Positions 22,690-33,376 of a stretch of 64,000 bases of DNA are shown here, piece by piece; the stretch's first letter is position 1, and every line of letters starts with the position of its first letter. The stretch is from Symbiodinium sp. CCMP2592 (lineage: Eukaryota; Sar; Dinophyceae; Suessiales; Symbiodiniaceae), in the NCBI GenBank assembly GCA_905221615.1, contig CAJNDT010006140.1, positions 1 through 64,000 on the forward strand. Reading direction: 5' to 3'. The notes under the pieces were generated by a model. The model was not told the DNA's origin. It made no database searches and saw only the letters and a program-made list of their open reading frames with translations. The position numbers and the translations under genes were made by a program.

Positions 22690-22960
22690 AGCTTCAGGTA
22701 ACAAGAGCTCAAGTTTGTCCTGACATTTCCTCCAAGTGACCAGACTGCTCATGCCAACGTCCCGTAGGGATTTCTGAGAGCTTCTTGCAAATGGTGGCCG
22801 CAACTCAACGGCTGCATTTACCCTAAGGGACCTTAACACGTTTTCTGGGAGTTTGATGCACCTGGTCCCACAAAGCCGCACCCAGCAGCGACAGAGGCAG
22901 AGCTTTCTCAGGAAGGCATGGCCCACAGCGACGCACGCAGCCATGACGCAGGCAGAAGCT
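22690..22960 (-). CDS. Exon-like segment, unidentified
   Basis: The minus frame includes GTRCIKLPENVLRSLRVNAA and SLRDVGMSSLVTWRKCQDKL. The composition looks coding, and a family G palindrome begins where it would end. There is no recognisable domain. Cys-rich flanking parts may be intronic. Confidence 0.3.
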
Positions 22961-23337
22961 TTCTAAGTCCCCGCACCTCATGGCCACAGCCCTCAACATA
23001 CCACTGGAGCGCGAGGGCAGAGGATGCAGGGATGTGGGCCTACAAGTACGGCTTATAGCCCTAAACCCTAAACCATAGCATTCAGAAGCCAAGGGATCGT
23101 TTAGAAACCCCGGCTGAACTCCCTTGCTCTGAGCTCGGGCCGAACCCTTATGACTCTATAAACCCTAAACGCTAAACCGGCTAAAGGATGTTTAGGGTTT
23201 AGGGTTCCAAAACCTACTCTCCTTGTCTGCGGTGAAGGTCAAGCAAGCCCTTACTGGTGCTAGGTATACTATGATATACCCTACCTTAACCCCAATATGA
23301 CCTACCTCTTTAAAGACGTATATCAGGAAGACGTACC

Positions 23338-23442
23338 CTAAGGGTCCATGTACTCATATAGTATATACATTGGCCTTAATGTAGTCCCGATTTAGGTACT
23401 TTGGGGCTCATGTATCTCTATATGGGTACATGGAGCCTTAGG
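23338..23442. repeat. Palindromic element, family J, copy 2
   Basis: Inverted ends AGGGTCCATGTACTCATATA and TATATGGGTACATGGAGCC. Confidence 0.75.
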
Positions 23443-23472
23443 GATATAAAGAAACAACTTCAGTGGGACATG

Positions 23473-26400
23473 CTTCCTACGTGCGTCACGGAAGGCGTGG
23501 CTTGCACGATGCGGACGAGACCATCCTCGAACGCTTGCAGGGCCTCCTGGTGGCTGTCCTGGACTCGTTGGGGGCTTTGGGTTTTGGGGCTCTAGGGTTT
23601 TAGGGTTGTAGGGCTTGAGGGGTTTATGGATTGAAGTTTGAAGCTAAGGGCTTCTTCTTCTTCTTCCGCTCTCGCTCTCTCCCTCCTCTATATATATATA
23701 TATATCTCTCTCTCTCTCTCTCTCTCGCTCCCTGCTGTATCCCGATGGTCCGACAACATGGGGCAGCAAGACTCGCGCCATCTCAGCGGGGGTAGCCACA
23801 GATCCGTGGCTGTGGTTTATAACTCTGGACTTTAGGGTTCCGGATACGCGGTTTAAGATTTAGGGCTTGGAATACAAGCTTCAAGAGCGAAGGATTGCCT
23901 AAACCCTAAACCCCAAACCCCAAACCCTAAACCCTAAACCCTAAACCCTAAACCCTAAACCCTGAACCCTAAACCCTAAACCTTAAACCCTAAACCCTAA
24001 ACCCCAAACCCTAAACCCTAAACCCTAAACCTTAAACCCTAAATCCTAAACCCCAAACCCTAAACCTTAAACCCTAAACCCTAAACCCTAAACTTGGGGC
24101 TGAGGCTTTTAAGGCTTAGCGCTCCAGGGCCCGAGCTGGCCCATCGTCAATTTCAGGTTCTTGGACTCAGGATTTAGAGAGGAGTAGGGTTTAGGGTTTA
24201 GGATTTAGGGTTTAGGGTATAGGGTTTAGGGTGTAGGATTTAGGGTTTAGGGTTTAGGGTTTAGGTTATAGGGTTTAGAATTTAGGGTTTTAGGGTGTAG
24301 GGTTTAGGGTGTAGGGTTTAGGGTTTTAGGGTTTTAGGGTTTAGGGTAGAACCCAAGTAAAGTTGAAGTTATAAGATAAATCGTCAGCCCGTGTAAGCAG
24401 CTTCAGCACAACTCTCCAAAGGCAGGCGGCCTTTTCCAAGGTGGGAGCCCCATAACCCGGCTTTCAACTCGACACCCTGAGCGCTACAGTCATTTCAGCA
24501 ACAGACTTGGCGAATACCGGCCCTATGCCCAAACCCCAAACCCCATAGCAGCCGGCCGGCGCCTCCTTGAAGACCTTGCGGTAGCAAAGCAATGGGCTTT
24601 CCAGGCTGCTGCCGTTGAGAGCCATGAGCGACAAGCCTGGATTCGGGGTTGGGGGCTGCTGGGTTTGGGCTAGAAACCCTAAGCTCTAAAGTCTTTGTGT
24701 CTCTTCAACAAGGGCTTGCCAGAACTTGCAGGCTTTCGATGCCGAAGCACATTCACATGCTGAGGGCTTCAGGTTTTCCACACTTCAGCTGGGCACGCGA
24801 TCTTCCATCAAGCTGCCAAGCTTTGAAACACAGCCGGGTGCCTGTTGATCAGAGACATTCAACCGCCGGAGTTGATCCATTCCATTCCCAGTACATTCCC
24901 AGGCACCTAAAGACCTAAATCTGAAACCCTGTGCACGAACCAACGCGTTGATGAACAGAACTGCTACGTCTGCCGCTCGCACCACTGCCAAGCCCACCTC
25001 CCACAAGATCCCACCACCACTACCACTACCACCAGCTCCAATTGAGTAACCAGCAGTACAATCTGCCATGAAAATCATTCAACCCTAGCCCAGTAACCTG
25101 AAACCTAAGCCCTAAGCCCTCAAGTTGCAGGAACGTCTGAACCCACAAGCAAACATCTCCAAAACCCTGGCTGCCGCAGGCCCAGGGGCGTAATCTTCTC
25201 TCTGCCTCATGGTTGGGCAGGTAGTCTGCAGGGTCAGTGCTGCGCCCGCCCCGGCTCACCAGATTCATCTGCAGACCGGCGTGGTTGTCCGGAAGCCAGG
25301 CCTGGTCGTCGGGCTGTTGGATAAGGGCAGGACCGTTTCTTAAAGTCCGGAGCTTCAGAATGTAGGGAGGTTGGGGATCTACGGACCACAGATACTTAAG
25401 AGATAGAGTCTCGTGGCCTGGGGCTCTGAGTTGCATCCATCTCTTCGGCCCCCTTTTTTCTCCCAGACCTCGTGGGCCAGGTCATGAATGTAGGTGGCCT
25501 GAACGATGCAGGTGGCGAGCAACCTGGGCTCAAGCAGAGCTCACCATTCGAGCTGGCGGCTGAAGTTCTTGGAGGTTCATGGGTAGTTATAAGGGCTCCT
25601 TTAAGGGTCCCTTTAAAAGGATCTATGGGGATTCTAGAAGGGTATAGGGTTTAGGGCCTACTTGGAGGTTCATGGGTAGTTATACAGAACATAAGTAGGG
25701 TTATATGTAGGGTGCCTATACTTATGACCCATATTAAACTTATAAGCCACTTAATATAACTACCCATGAACCTCCAAGTTCTAGGGCTTTTAGGGCTGAG
25801 GGTTGGAAGGTTGAGGATCTGGACATTTTGAGTTCAAGGTTGAGGTCTTCGGATTGGGCATGTAGGCTTTAGGAAATCTAGGTCGAGGCTGTTGAATCCG
25901 GAAAAACGGACATTCTGAAGGCTTTCAGCGCTTCTACAGGATCCCAAAGCTCCTTTCACCCTATTTGGAGGTTCATGGTTAGCTATAAGTGGGGTTATCA
26001 GTAGGGTAACTATGTTCATAACCCATACTAGGGGACTTATAACGCCACTTAGAACTACAATGAACCTCCAAGTAAACCCTCAACCTGAAGCTTCGAACCC
26101 AGAGCGCAATTAGAGGGCGGCAGCCCGTGGCCACAGGAAACAACTAGTGCCCTCATGCCCTCTCCTAACTTGAACATGGCCCCGTATGAAACAACTACTT
26201 CTTGGCCCTGCAGAGGGTTATCCACGTTGGTAGGTGTTGTTGTGATTCGGGAGGTGCACAGTCTACACAGTGAAACCACCCTCACCAAGGCGGATCGTCC
26301 CTGTGTGAAACACCTAAAAAGCCTTCCCTAAACATCTCACTCCAACCCTGCGGCCTCAGACCCCCATGAAACAACAGAACAACTCCGCAAACGAATGCAA

Positions 26401-29400
26401 AGCCCCTAATGGTAGCTAAGGGAGAGGTGCCGTCAGCTGGGCTATGAACTTTCACCGCTCCCTATCGTACGGTGCTGAGAAAAGTACCCTGCTTAGCGGA
26501 ATCACGCACGCCCCTGTGGTGTGGACTGGCCGTAGCCCACCCTTGAGAAAGCCCTGCGAAGGAAGACCCCAAGCCCTTAACCCCTAGGTTTAGGGCTCAA
26601 GGCGGCTCGAAAGTCAAGGCAACTATCTAATTGGAGCCCAAAATTAAGGGCTACTTGCGCGCCCACGGTTTCGACTGCAAAGTTCAAAAAGCCAAGGCCT
26701 TAAGGCTTCGAGTTTAGAATCTGATGGAAAAGGATATGCTCTTAAACTCCTCGGGGAGTTTAGGGTTTAGGGTCACCGAGGAGCCGTGCCAAGGAGGCCC
26801 GAGACAGATCGCGCCTTGCCGGCTGCATCTGCTTCCACCAAATGGCCTGGTTAGGGTTCAGGGTACTTGGAGGGTCGGGAGACTTAGTAAGTAGGTAGTA
26901 AGTAGACTTAGAAGTACCCCAAAAGGGACCCTAATTGGGGTCATGGTACTTTTCAGTCCCTGAAATAGCCAGTTACTAATTCCCCCGACCCTCCAAGTAG
27001 GGTCTAGGGTAGGGTTCCCAGAGACTCCAATATCCCTTAGTTAAGGTATGCTCCTTAAATCATATTAGGGATCCTACTATAATTTTTTGGTATATTCCTT
27101 AATTAAGGGATACCCCTAGATCCCTTAAAGGATCCCTTTAAAAGGAACCCTAGGTATATTCCTTAATTAAGGGACTCTGGGCTTAGGAGGTTGGAGTGCA
27201 AGAGCTTGGAAATGTTGTGCACAGGGTTTAGTTAGGAGATTGTATGTTTCGGTTTAGGAATTTCAGGTTTAGGTTTTGTAAGAATTAAAGACATCGAGGG
27301 TTCAAGAGCAGAGACATGCAAGCCCGGGTCTGGCTTGCCAAGATCTTAGAGTTTTGAATGTTCGGATTTTAGGAGGTCGTGCAGTCAAGGAAGCATAAAA
27401 GTTTAGGGTTGCTTTAAGAGCTAGAGCTTGGGCTTCGGCGTGTCTCAGTTGGGGCTTTGGGGCTGGAGGCGTGGGGGGGATGTGGGTTCAGGTTTGCGGG
27501 TTTAGGGACGAAGGCTGGGCTTAGTTGCTGCACTGTATGGGCATATGAATTCCTGTTCATGGGTTCTGTGCCCCTCAAACTGGAACAAGCGAGGCGTGGA
27601 AGCGGCCCGGCCTCAAACTCCAAACCCACAAAAACCTCGAGTCTAAACCTTAAGTTTAGGGTTTAGGGTTTAGGGTTTAAGTTAAACCCGACTAACCTGC
27701 CGAGTTCAGTTGCCTCCCACCAGGCACGTAGTGCCGGATCCTCCTCCCGCCAGTATGCCTAGGTTTTGAAAAGAAGTGGCATTCGATTGTGCGGTTGAAT
27801 TAGGAGCGGTCTTTCTAGGGTTTGGAAATGCTGTTGTTTCCGTTCCTTCTTTGTTTCATGCTTCCATTCCATTACATTATAAACAAAGCGAACGGAATTA
27901 ACAGCATGAACAAAGGCTCGAGGTTAGACGGGTGTTCCTTGTGTAAGACAGCGGTAATAATCTTCAATGGGAAATGAACCAACAACTTCTAAGGTAAACA
28001 GGTGATAGGATTAGAGGTTAAATATAATGAAACAAAACTACCAAAACAAAGCTCTTTTCCTGGCATGTGATGATGTATTAAAATGAAGATTACCAACAAT
28101 TAAATCCTAAGAAAAACACCATTTCGTTCGTATTTTCTTGTGGTCTTTCGGGGGCTTTCCTTTACCCCCAACTACCCTCTAACCCCAAACACCCAGAATT
28201 AAGAATCATAAGGCCATAAGGGCTCTATTAAGGAGCAGCCCGGGGGTTGAGGGTTTTCTGTTCTGAGGTTAAACTCTAGGGCCAGTTTAGGCTTAAGGTA
28301 TGATGTTTAAAGGTTTCAGTGGTTTGAGTGGTGACCGGTGTAGTGGCTTCGGCTTCAGTGTTAAGGCATGTAAGTTGCGGGATAGGGCAAAGACTCATAG
28401 ATACACTGCTGGCAACAGGACAGGAACAAGTACGAAGTACGAACAAAGCGGTTGTTGATAAACCCTTAAAGCAAGCAAAGACAGTCATAAGAAATGCAAA
28501 CACTAAAGCGCAGAAACTGAAACCTTCAACCCACACTGCAGACTCTAAACCCTTCAATCCGGTCGCCCTGCAGACCTTAAACTCCTAAACCCGAAGCGCC
28601 CTAAACCCGTGCACCCTACTTGGAGATTCATGGGTAGTTTTAAGTGGGGTTATAAGTCCCCTAATATGGGAAAGAAACATGATTACCCTACTTACAACCC
28701 TACTTATAACTGCCCATGAACCCCTAGACCCTAAACCCCTAAACTCCAACCTGGTTGCTTCCACCACGAAGCTTGTCCAAGCCAGGGTCACATCGAAGAA
28801 CCTGCGCGCCGTGTCCCGCACCACGAAGGGGGTGGACTCCTTGACGCCGCAGCCTCCCATGACCTTGGACATATAACTTCATGTAAAGCAAAAGACACGA
28901 ACTCCATAGATAGACATATAGCCAGCATGTGTGTGTGTGTATATATACATATATATATATATATACACATGTATATGTATATGTCTGTGTGTGTGCGCGT
29001 GTAGAGGTATATGTGAACGTATATGTATGTATATATGCACTTGTGGATGTAGACGTAGAGGTAGATGTATAGGTGTAGGTGTATGCATATACATATACAT
29101 GTATGTATGTGCGTATATACATAAATATATATATATATACATACATACATACACTGATCTAATGGATGGGTGATGCTTAGGGGTTTGTGGAAGCTTCGCC
29201 ACCTTCCGTCAAGGCGTTGCAGGGATACCGAGGATGGCAATGCCATGAAGCTGAAACGGGTCCTGAAGATCCGAAGCATGTCCTTGCATGAAACCATGCT
29301 AGCATAGGGTTTAGTTTAGGGTTTCGTTTATCGGTTCAGGCTTTTGGGTTTTGAATTTCAGTTCAGGCGAGACTCGTAGCCGCCCTCGTCGAACCAAAAC

Positions 29401-30668
29401 CAGGACTTAGTGGGCTCGAAGCTTTGCTGCGCGTGGAGGATCTGGCTCAAGACCCCTGCCTCAGACACGCGAATCAGGTTGCAGGGTTTAGCGTCGCAGT
29501 GCCTAAAGGGCTTCTCAGGCCTCAACACTGGGCTCACCCCACACTCAACCATTGATTCGAAACAGCCAAAAATCACCCCAAAGTGAACTGAAACCACACC
29601 GAAGCACTTTAGACCCAGTCGCAAACCCTAAACCCCCGAACCAACCTACGGAAGCCAGCCTCGGACAGCAGCGCCCTGGGTGTCACTGGCGCAATGCACC
29701 AGTCATTGATGGGCTCCCCGGTGCCGTTCACGAGTATGTCCTGTGAAGCTACGGGGTTTAGGGTTTGGTGTTGGGGTATATCAAAATCTCATTGTAATTT
29801 AGATCCTAAGGATTAATTTTAGGAAATATTCCGGCGCCCATGTGAATCACTTTGGCTTGCTGGGGCTCTTTAGCAGTTCAGGCTCGCGTTCCTCAGGGGG
29901 TTGGTACTTCAGGCTTGTGATTCACGGTTTGGGTTTTAGATTTGGCCTCACACTGTGGACATAGGATTTGCGGCACTTCCTACTACAAGCAAACTCTGAG
30001 TATGTCATGCAGCCACCTGGGTAAGGACTCTACTTACTCTGGATTCCGATGCTCTGGAAGTCGAGACTCTCGTTTGTCTTCGGAATGATACTACATGTAA
30101 CCCTTTGGTCTGGGGTTTAGGGTTTAGGGTTTGTTTAGGGTTTAGTGTCTTTATTTAGGGCATCCCACCATGCTCAATACCAGGGTCCATCCCCCAGGAG
30201 CGGTTCACAAAGCCCACGTCGCCACTCACGGGCCCCAGTAGCTTGAAAGCGTAGTGCTCGGGCGAGAGGTGCTTGTAGGCGAGCGCCACGAAGGTTTCCA
30301 TGACCATGTGGCCATTTACCAGGTGCTCCTGGCAAGACCGAACCCCCTCACCTCGTTGTTAACAATAGTCACTACTAGATTGTTGTTTACTATTACTCTT
30401 ACCCTTTTCTTATCATTGCGAATGGTATTACACCGTTGTGCAAACCTCTTCTGCTCAGCTCCTGGTACTGATGGCGCTGGAGTGCTCCTGCCACGGCTTG
30501 ACGTTTCGCCCACAGCCACTCCTCGGCGCCTGTGTCAGGGCGGTACGCCGTCTCGGGGCTCCTGGCACCCCCTGTCACAATGGCTTCCACCGCGAGGCCT
30601 TGTTTCTCCTCCCAGAGGGTGCACGCAACAGTATAGTATATACTTTTGGGGCCCAAATGTCTCCCAGA

Positions 30669-30714
<46 letters not shown>

Positions 30715-31445
30715 CCATGTACATGTACATATATATATATATATATACACACATTCATAATATGTATATGTTGGTCGTTGGATCCTCCCCTTGGGTCCTG
30801 ACGGAAAACGACCCGGCAAGGGTGGTAGACGTGGCCCTCACGCAGCTCAAAGCCCTGAAGGGGCTCCCTCAGGTCGCAAACCACCGCATCTCCCCAGACT
30901 GCCTCGGCCGGAAGAGGGGCACGCAGCATGGTGCCGCCGAAGTGTGCGTTGAAGATGTCGTTGAAGAAGTTGTCGTCCAGCGACGACTTGAGCAGCTCTT
31001 CATCTGCGTTGCTTGCTGCGCCGCCGCAGCAGCCCGCGAAGTTCACACAAAACAGGTCCATTGCAGTGCTGCAGCCAGTTTTGCATATATGCTCACTCGC
31101 TTCCACAAAGACGAGGTTGAAGAAGATGGTGGTACGCTGGAAGTGCTCAATGTCAGACATAGTCGTTGCTTTGCCCCCAGTGCGGGGATAGCCCTCATGA
31201 TGTACCATGTACGGCTCCACGGAAGGCCAGCCCATATCGTCTTCCCCCACCGAGGCCCCGATCTCTGCAAAGTAACGGTGTCGCAGCATTTCCGACCTGT
31301 CTGACATTGTGACACCGCAGGACAGGCAGGTATAGAGTGGCCGCGACAGAATACATGCCAACTTTTGCTTCTGGTCCTCTGTGACCATGACCTGTTGGTT
31401 CGGTGCTTGCTGGACCAGTGGCTCGAGGTCCGCCATAACTGTCAT
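23473..31445 (-). CDS. Lipoxygenase-like gene, about a dozen exons (partly reconstructed)
   Basis: Minus-strand exon-like blocks spell the lipoxygenase catalytic domain in order. 31445-30793 carries the upstream part of the domain (VVCDLREPLQGFELREGHVY); 30600-30462 has EEWLWAKRQAV and RHQYQ; 30328-30188 has EHLVNGHMVMETF, the HxxxxH iron-binding helix, then LSPEHYAFKLLGP; 29740-29650 has DILVNGTGEPINDW; 28867-28751 has FFDVTLAWTSFVVE; 27758-27697 has YWREEDPALRAWWEATELG, equivalent to the family's YY..D..LQ.WW; about 25545-25455 has ATYIHDLAHEVW, the third iron-ligand helix with His-x3-His; 25330-25140, 24640-24545 and 24165-24122 are further blocks; 23570-23473 has EALQAFEDGLVRIV near the C terminus. 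The usual terminal Ile is not seen, so the end may be missing. Lipoxygenases add oxygen to polyunsaturated fatty acids. Identification rests on motif order; exon borders are approximate. Confidence 0.68.
23690..23728. repeat. (AT)n/(CT)n microsatellite
   Basis: An AT run is followed by a CT run, inside the lipoxygenase-like gene near its 3' end. Confidence 0.9.
23898..24093. repeat. CCCTAAA telomere-like array
   Basis: Near-perfect CCCTAAA repeats with single-base variants. With the TTTAGGG array at 24185-24348 it brackets a short exon-like block (24122-24165). Confidence 0.97.
24122..24165 (-). CDS. Small exon between opposed telomere-like arrays (lipoxygenase-like gene)
   Basis: The minus frame reads SKNLKLTMGQLGPWS after an acceptor AAATCCTGAG^TCC. 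The candidate donor is GAGC^GCTAAG (GC type). CCCTAAA repeats precede it and TTTAGGG repeats follow it on the sense strand. Confidence 0.4.
24185..24348. repeat. TTTAGGG telomere-like array
   Basis: TTTAGGG repeats with TTTTAGGG and GTGTAGGG variants, opposite in orientation to 23898-24093. Confidence 0.97.
25455..25545 (-). CDS. Lipoxygenase-like exon with third iron-ligand helix
   Basis: It encodes LLATCIVQATYIHDLAHEVW followed by EKK. It aligns with the family segment ending SA.HAAVNFGQ, placing His and the His/Asn position four residues apart. A family B half-element (25568-25630) begins within about 20 bp of its 5' side. Confidence 0.6.
25660..25779. repeat. Palindromic element, family B, copy 2 (with half copy at 25568-25630)
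   Basis: ACTTGGAGGTTCATGGGTAG is inverted as CTACCCATGAACCTCCAAGT. A left half of the same family lies immediately upstream. Both are in a lipoxygenase-like intron. Confidence 0.88.
25963..26073. repeat. Palindromic element, family B, copy 3
   Basis: It runs from ATTTGGAGGTTCATGGTTAG to CTACAATGAACCTCCAAGT, in the same intron as copy 2. Confidence 0.85.
26074..26776. other. Intron of the lipoxygenase-like gene, unassigned
   Basis: Mostly unique sequence with a few TTTAGGG motifs (26580-26600, 26757-26775). Small exons may be hidden here, but none was convincing. Confidence 0.4.
26777..26846 (-). CDS. Lipoxygenase-like exon candidate
   Basis: Acceptor CTAACCAG^GCC and donor CTCG^GTGACC bound it. 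One frame reads WWKQMQPARRDLSRASL, resembling the family's WWPKMQ...L segment. A second frame (VEADAAGKARSVSGLLG) is also open, so the true phase is unsettled. A family F palindrome starts 18 bp away. Confidence 0.42.
26865..26998. repeat. Palindromic element, family F, copy 1
   Basis: ACTTGGAGGGTCGGGAGACT at the left and CCCGACCCTCCAAGT at the right. A copy lies at 36958-37088. Confidence 0.85.
27017..27181. repeat. Palindromic element, family A, copy 2
   Basis: CCCAGAGACTCCAATATCCC at the left and GGGACTCTGGG at the right. It includes the same GGATCCCTTTAAAAGGAACC block as 1065-1251. Confidence 0.85.
27182..27696. other. Lipoxygenase-like intron, no exon recognised
   Basis: Unique sequence ending in a TTTAGGG array at about 27655-27690. 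Open frames near 27460-27660 look non-coding. Confidence 0.4.
27697..27758 (-). CDS. Lipoxygenase-like exon with LRAWW motif
   Basis: It encodes YWREEDPALRAWWEATELG, the counterpart of YY..D..LQ.WW in lipoxygenases. It is bounded by an acceptor AAACCTAG^GCA and a donor GGCAG^GTTAGT. Strong motif match in one short block. Confidence 0.68.
27770..28610. other. Lipoxygenase-like intron
   Basis: AT-richer unique sequence with no palindrome until 28618. An open minus frame at 28276-28557 lacks splice support and family similarity. Confidence 0.4.
28618..28724. repeat. Palindromic element, family B, copy 4
   Basis: It starts ACTTGGAGATTCATGGGTAG and ends ATAACTGCCCATGAACCCC, 27 bp from the donor of the neighbouring exon (28751). 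Confidence 0.82.
28751..28867 (-). CDS. Lipoxygenase-like exon
   Basis: It reads VMGGCGVKESTPFVVRDTAR and FFDVTLAWTSFVVEAT. The donor is AACCAG^GTTGGAG. It falls between the HxxxxH exons and the LRAWW exon, where the family has DG..W.AI..FV. Confidence 0.5.
28931..29150. repeat. TG/TA microsatellite tract
   Basis: GTGTGT, (AT)n and GTATATG-type repeats lie in a lipoxygenase-like intron. The overlapping reading frames are artefacts. Confidence 0.85.
29160..29300 (-). CDS. Exon-like segment, weak
   Basis: After GATCTTCAG^ the frame DPFQLHGIAILG ends at a possible donor CTCG^GTATCC. Alternative frames are also open. It may belong to the lipoxygenase-like gene. Confidence 0.28.
29360..29525 (-). 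CDS. Exon-like segment, unidentified part of the lipoxygenase-like gene
   Basis: The minus frame includes EKPFRHCDAKPCNLIRVSEA and SFEPTKSWFWFDEGGYESRL. It looks coding, is co-oriented and lies between lipoxygenase-like exons, but does not match the family motif order clearly. Confidence 0.38.
29650..29740 (-). CDS. Lipoxygenase-like exon
   Basis: It encodes DILVNGTGEPINDW and VTPRALLSEAGF. The acceptor is CTTCACAG^GAC and the donor TTCC^GTAGGT. CCCTAAA precedes the acceptor and TTTAGGG follows the donor on the sense strand. Confidence 0.55.
30188..30328 (-). CDS. Lipoxygenase-like exon with HxxxxH iron-binding helix
   Basis: It begins EHLVNGHMVMETFVALAYKH and continues LSPEHYAFKLLGP, closely matching the family's H.L.TH...E.F...R.LS..HP...LL.P. 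The acceptor is CTTGCCAG^GAG. The reading frame joins the previous exon in phase (RHQYQ then EHLVNGH) if that intron uses a GA donor. Confidence 0.7.
30462..30600 (-). CDS. Lipoxygenase-like exon preceding the iron-binding helix
   Basis: It encodes GLAVEAIVTGGARSPETAYR, then EEWLWAKRQAVAGALQRHQY, matching the family's L.P.AI and W..AK..V...D..YHQ. The 5' border is not fixed. Confidence 0.6.
30670..30750. repeat. (CT)n and (AT)n microsatellites
   Basis: (CT)n at about 30673-30709 and (AT)n at 30728-30748, in the intron between the first two lipoxygenase-like catalytic exons. Confidence 0.92.
30793..31445 (-). CDS. Large exon, N-terminal part of the lipoxygenase-like protein
   Basis: This is the longest single exon of the gene (about 215 residues). 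It starts at ATG 31445 (an in-frame TAA lies upstream) or at a nearby acceptor. It contains LYTCLSCGVTMSDRSEMLRH, a Cys-rich stretch (CVNFAGCCGG) and, near its end, VVCDLREPLQGFELREGHVY, which fits the segment preceding L.P.AI in lipoxygenases. The first two thirds match nothing I recognise. On its own it could belong to another gene, but order and strand favour the lipoxygenase-like gene. Confidence 0.6.
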
Positions 31446-32019
<574 letters not shown>

Positions 32020-32025
32020 TGTTTC

Positions 32026-32116
32026 CTTACCTTTGGTTAGTAGGGAATGGCAGAATGGTAGCAATCGTAGTTATAATTGTAACCCATTCCTCCATTCCCT
32101 ACTAACCACAGGTAAG
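32026..32116. repeat. Palindromic element with AGGTAAG at both ends
   Basis: CTTACCTTTGGTTAGTAGGG at the left, CCCTACTAACCACAGGTAAG at the right. Each end, read outward, gives AGGTAAG, a consensus-like splice donor. Confidence 0.85.
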
Positions 32117-32619
32117 AAGGTGGGACTCTACTCACTACAACCGATACGCCCGACCCTAAAGAGCACACCTGCTCAAGGAATTATAGGGTTTAGGGTCTAG
32201 ATATGGGCTTACCTTAACCTCAACTAATCTGCCGCTTTGAAGACTTAAAGAAGTAATCGTAATAAGGATCCCCAAAAGCTAGGCTGTATACCTAGGGTTC
32301 AGGTAGTCCTAGTTCATTATTGGCGAACACTTTCCGGCCCCCTTAAACCCATCTCTCAAAACTGCATCCCGGTGCCCCTATAGATGCTAAACATTCACGC
32401 CAAAAATCCAAGAAAAATACAGTCAAATTACTGTAGAGGTTGTCCAAAAGAGGAATAGTAACACCATGCACCTGGTCCTAACACAACTCTACTCCAATTT
32501 ACTCTGATTGTGAATTGCCTATATTCGCCCCTCAAAAGCCATGAGTAGAGGAATTTGGGCCCGGCCGTAAACCCCCAAACCCTAAATCCTAAATGCAGGA
32601 ATTTGGGCCCCCGGCCCCC

Positions 32620-32700
32620 AGGATCATGCATGCGAAGAAGCCAGCATCCAGGCCACGGAAGGTGCTCTGCAGTGAGCTCAGCCTGGGCTCAAAGTTGAGG
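32620..32700 (-). CDS. Exon-like segment
   Basis: The minus frame reads PRLSSLQSTFRGLDAGFFAC then MIL. Sequence rich in TTTAGGG follows on the sense strand. Unidentified; possibly an upstream exon of the lipoxygenase-like gene. Confidence 0.33.
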
Positions 32701-33048
32701 ATTAGAATAGGGTCCCTTTAAAGGTGTCTATCAGGGGCTACTATAAGGGATCTATACCAGGGTACTATAGTATAGGGGCCTTAATAATTCGACTAGGGTT
32801 TTGGGGCCAAAGTTGAAGGTTTCGGTCTTAGGCTTTAGGACTTAGCGGATTTCTGGGTTTAGGAGCGGTTCAAGTTGAGGCCTAAACCCTAAACCCCTAA
32901 ACCCCTAAACTCTACATAAACCCTAAACCACCCTAAACCCTAACAACCCTAAACCGTTCAAGGTTCAGAGCCTCGTGGTTTAGAGTTTGGGGATCAGGGT
33001 TTGCCTGCATTTTGAGCGACCTCTTTCTTAGACTTCGAGGGGTTTCGA

Positions 33049-33183
33049 CCAGTGAACCCTTATTAAAGGGATATGCCCTAAATCATGTTAGGGATCCTAC
33101 TATCCCTAAACCCTAAGCCTTGAACCCTAAACCCTAAACCGTAAGATATATCCCTTAATGAAAGGGATCTTGGAGTCCCTGGG
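33049..33183. repeat. Palindromic element, family A, diverged copy 3
   Basis: It contains GGGATCCTACTATCCC, internal CCCTAAACC repeats and the right end TGGAGTCCCTGGG. Confidence 0.6.
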
Positions 33184-33268
33184 CTCCTGCTCTTGACTCT
33201 CCTGAAATGCTCCCTGCTGCTTTCGACTCCTAACAGCATGAATAGGACGGCTGACAGCAAGTATAGCT

Positions 33269-33376
33269 AGGATGCCCAGTAACCTAGGAATAAAAAGGGC
33301 TCCGTTTTTGGTATTGGGTACCTTTGTAAGGAACCTAGGACTACAAAAAGCGAATAAGGGTACTACTGGGCATCCT
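33269..33376. repeat. Palindromic element, family D, copy 2
   Basis: AGGATGCCCAGTAACCTAGG at the left, TACTACTGGGCATCCT at the right. Confidence 0.92.

Noticed and set aside
23898-24348. Possible chromosome end or telomere fusion.
   Set aside because: The arrays point the wrong way for a head-to-head fusion, are degenerate, and enclose an exon-like block; similar arrays recur at 49.5 kb.
28739-29173. Ile/Tyr/Thr/His-rich frames.
   Set aside because: They read through a TG/TA microsatellite; only the 28751-28867 part, in another frame, looks like an exon.
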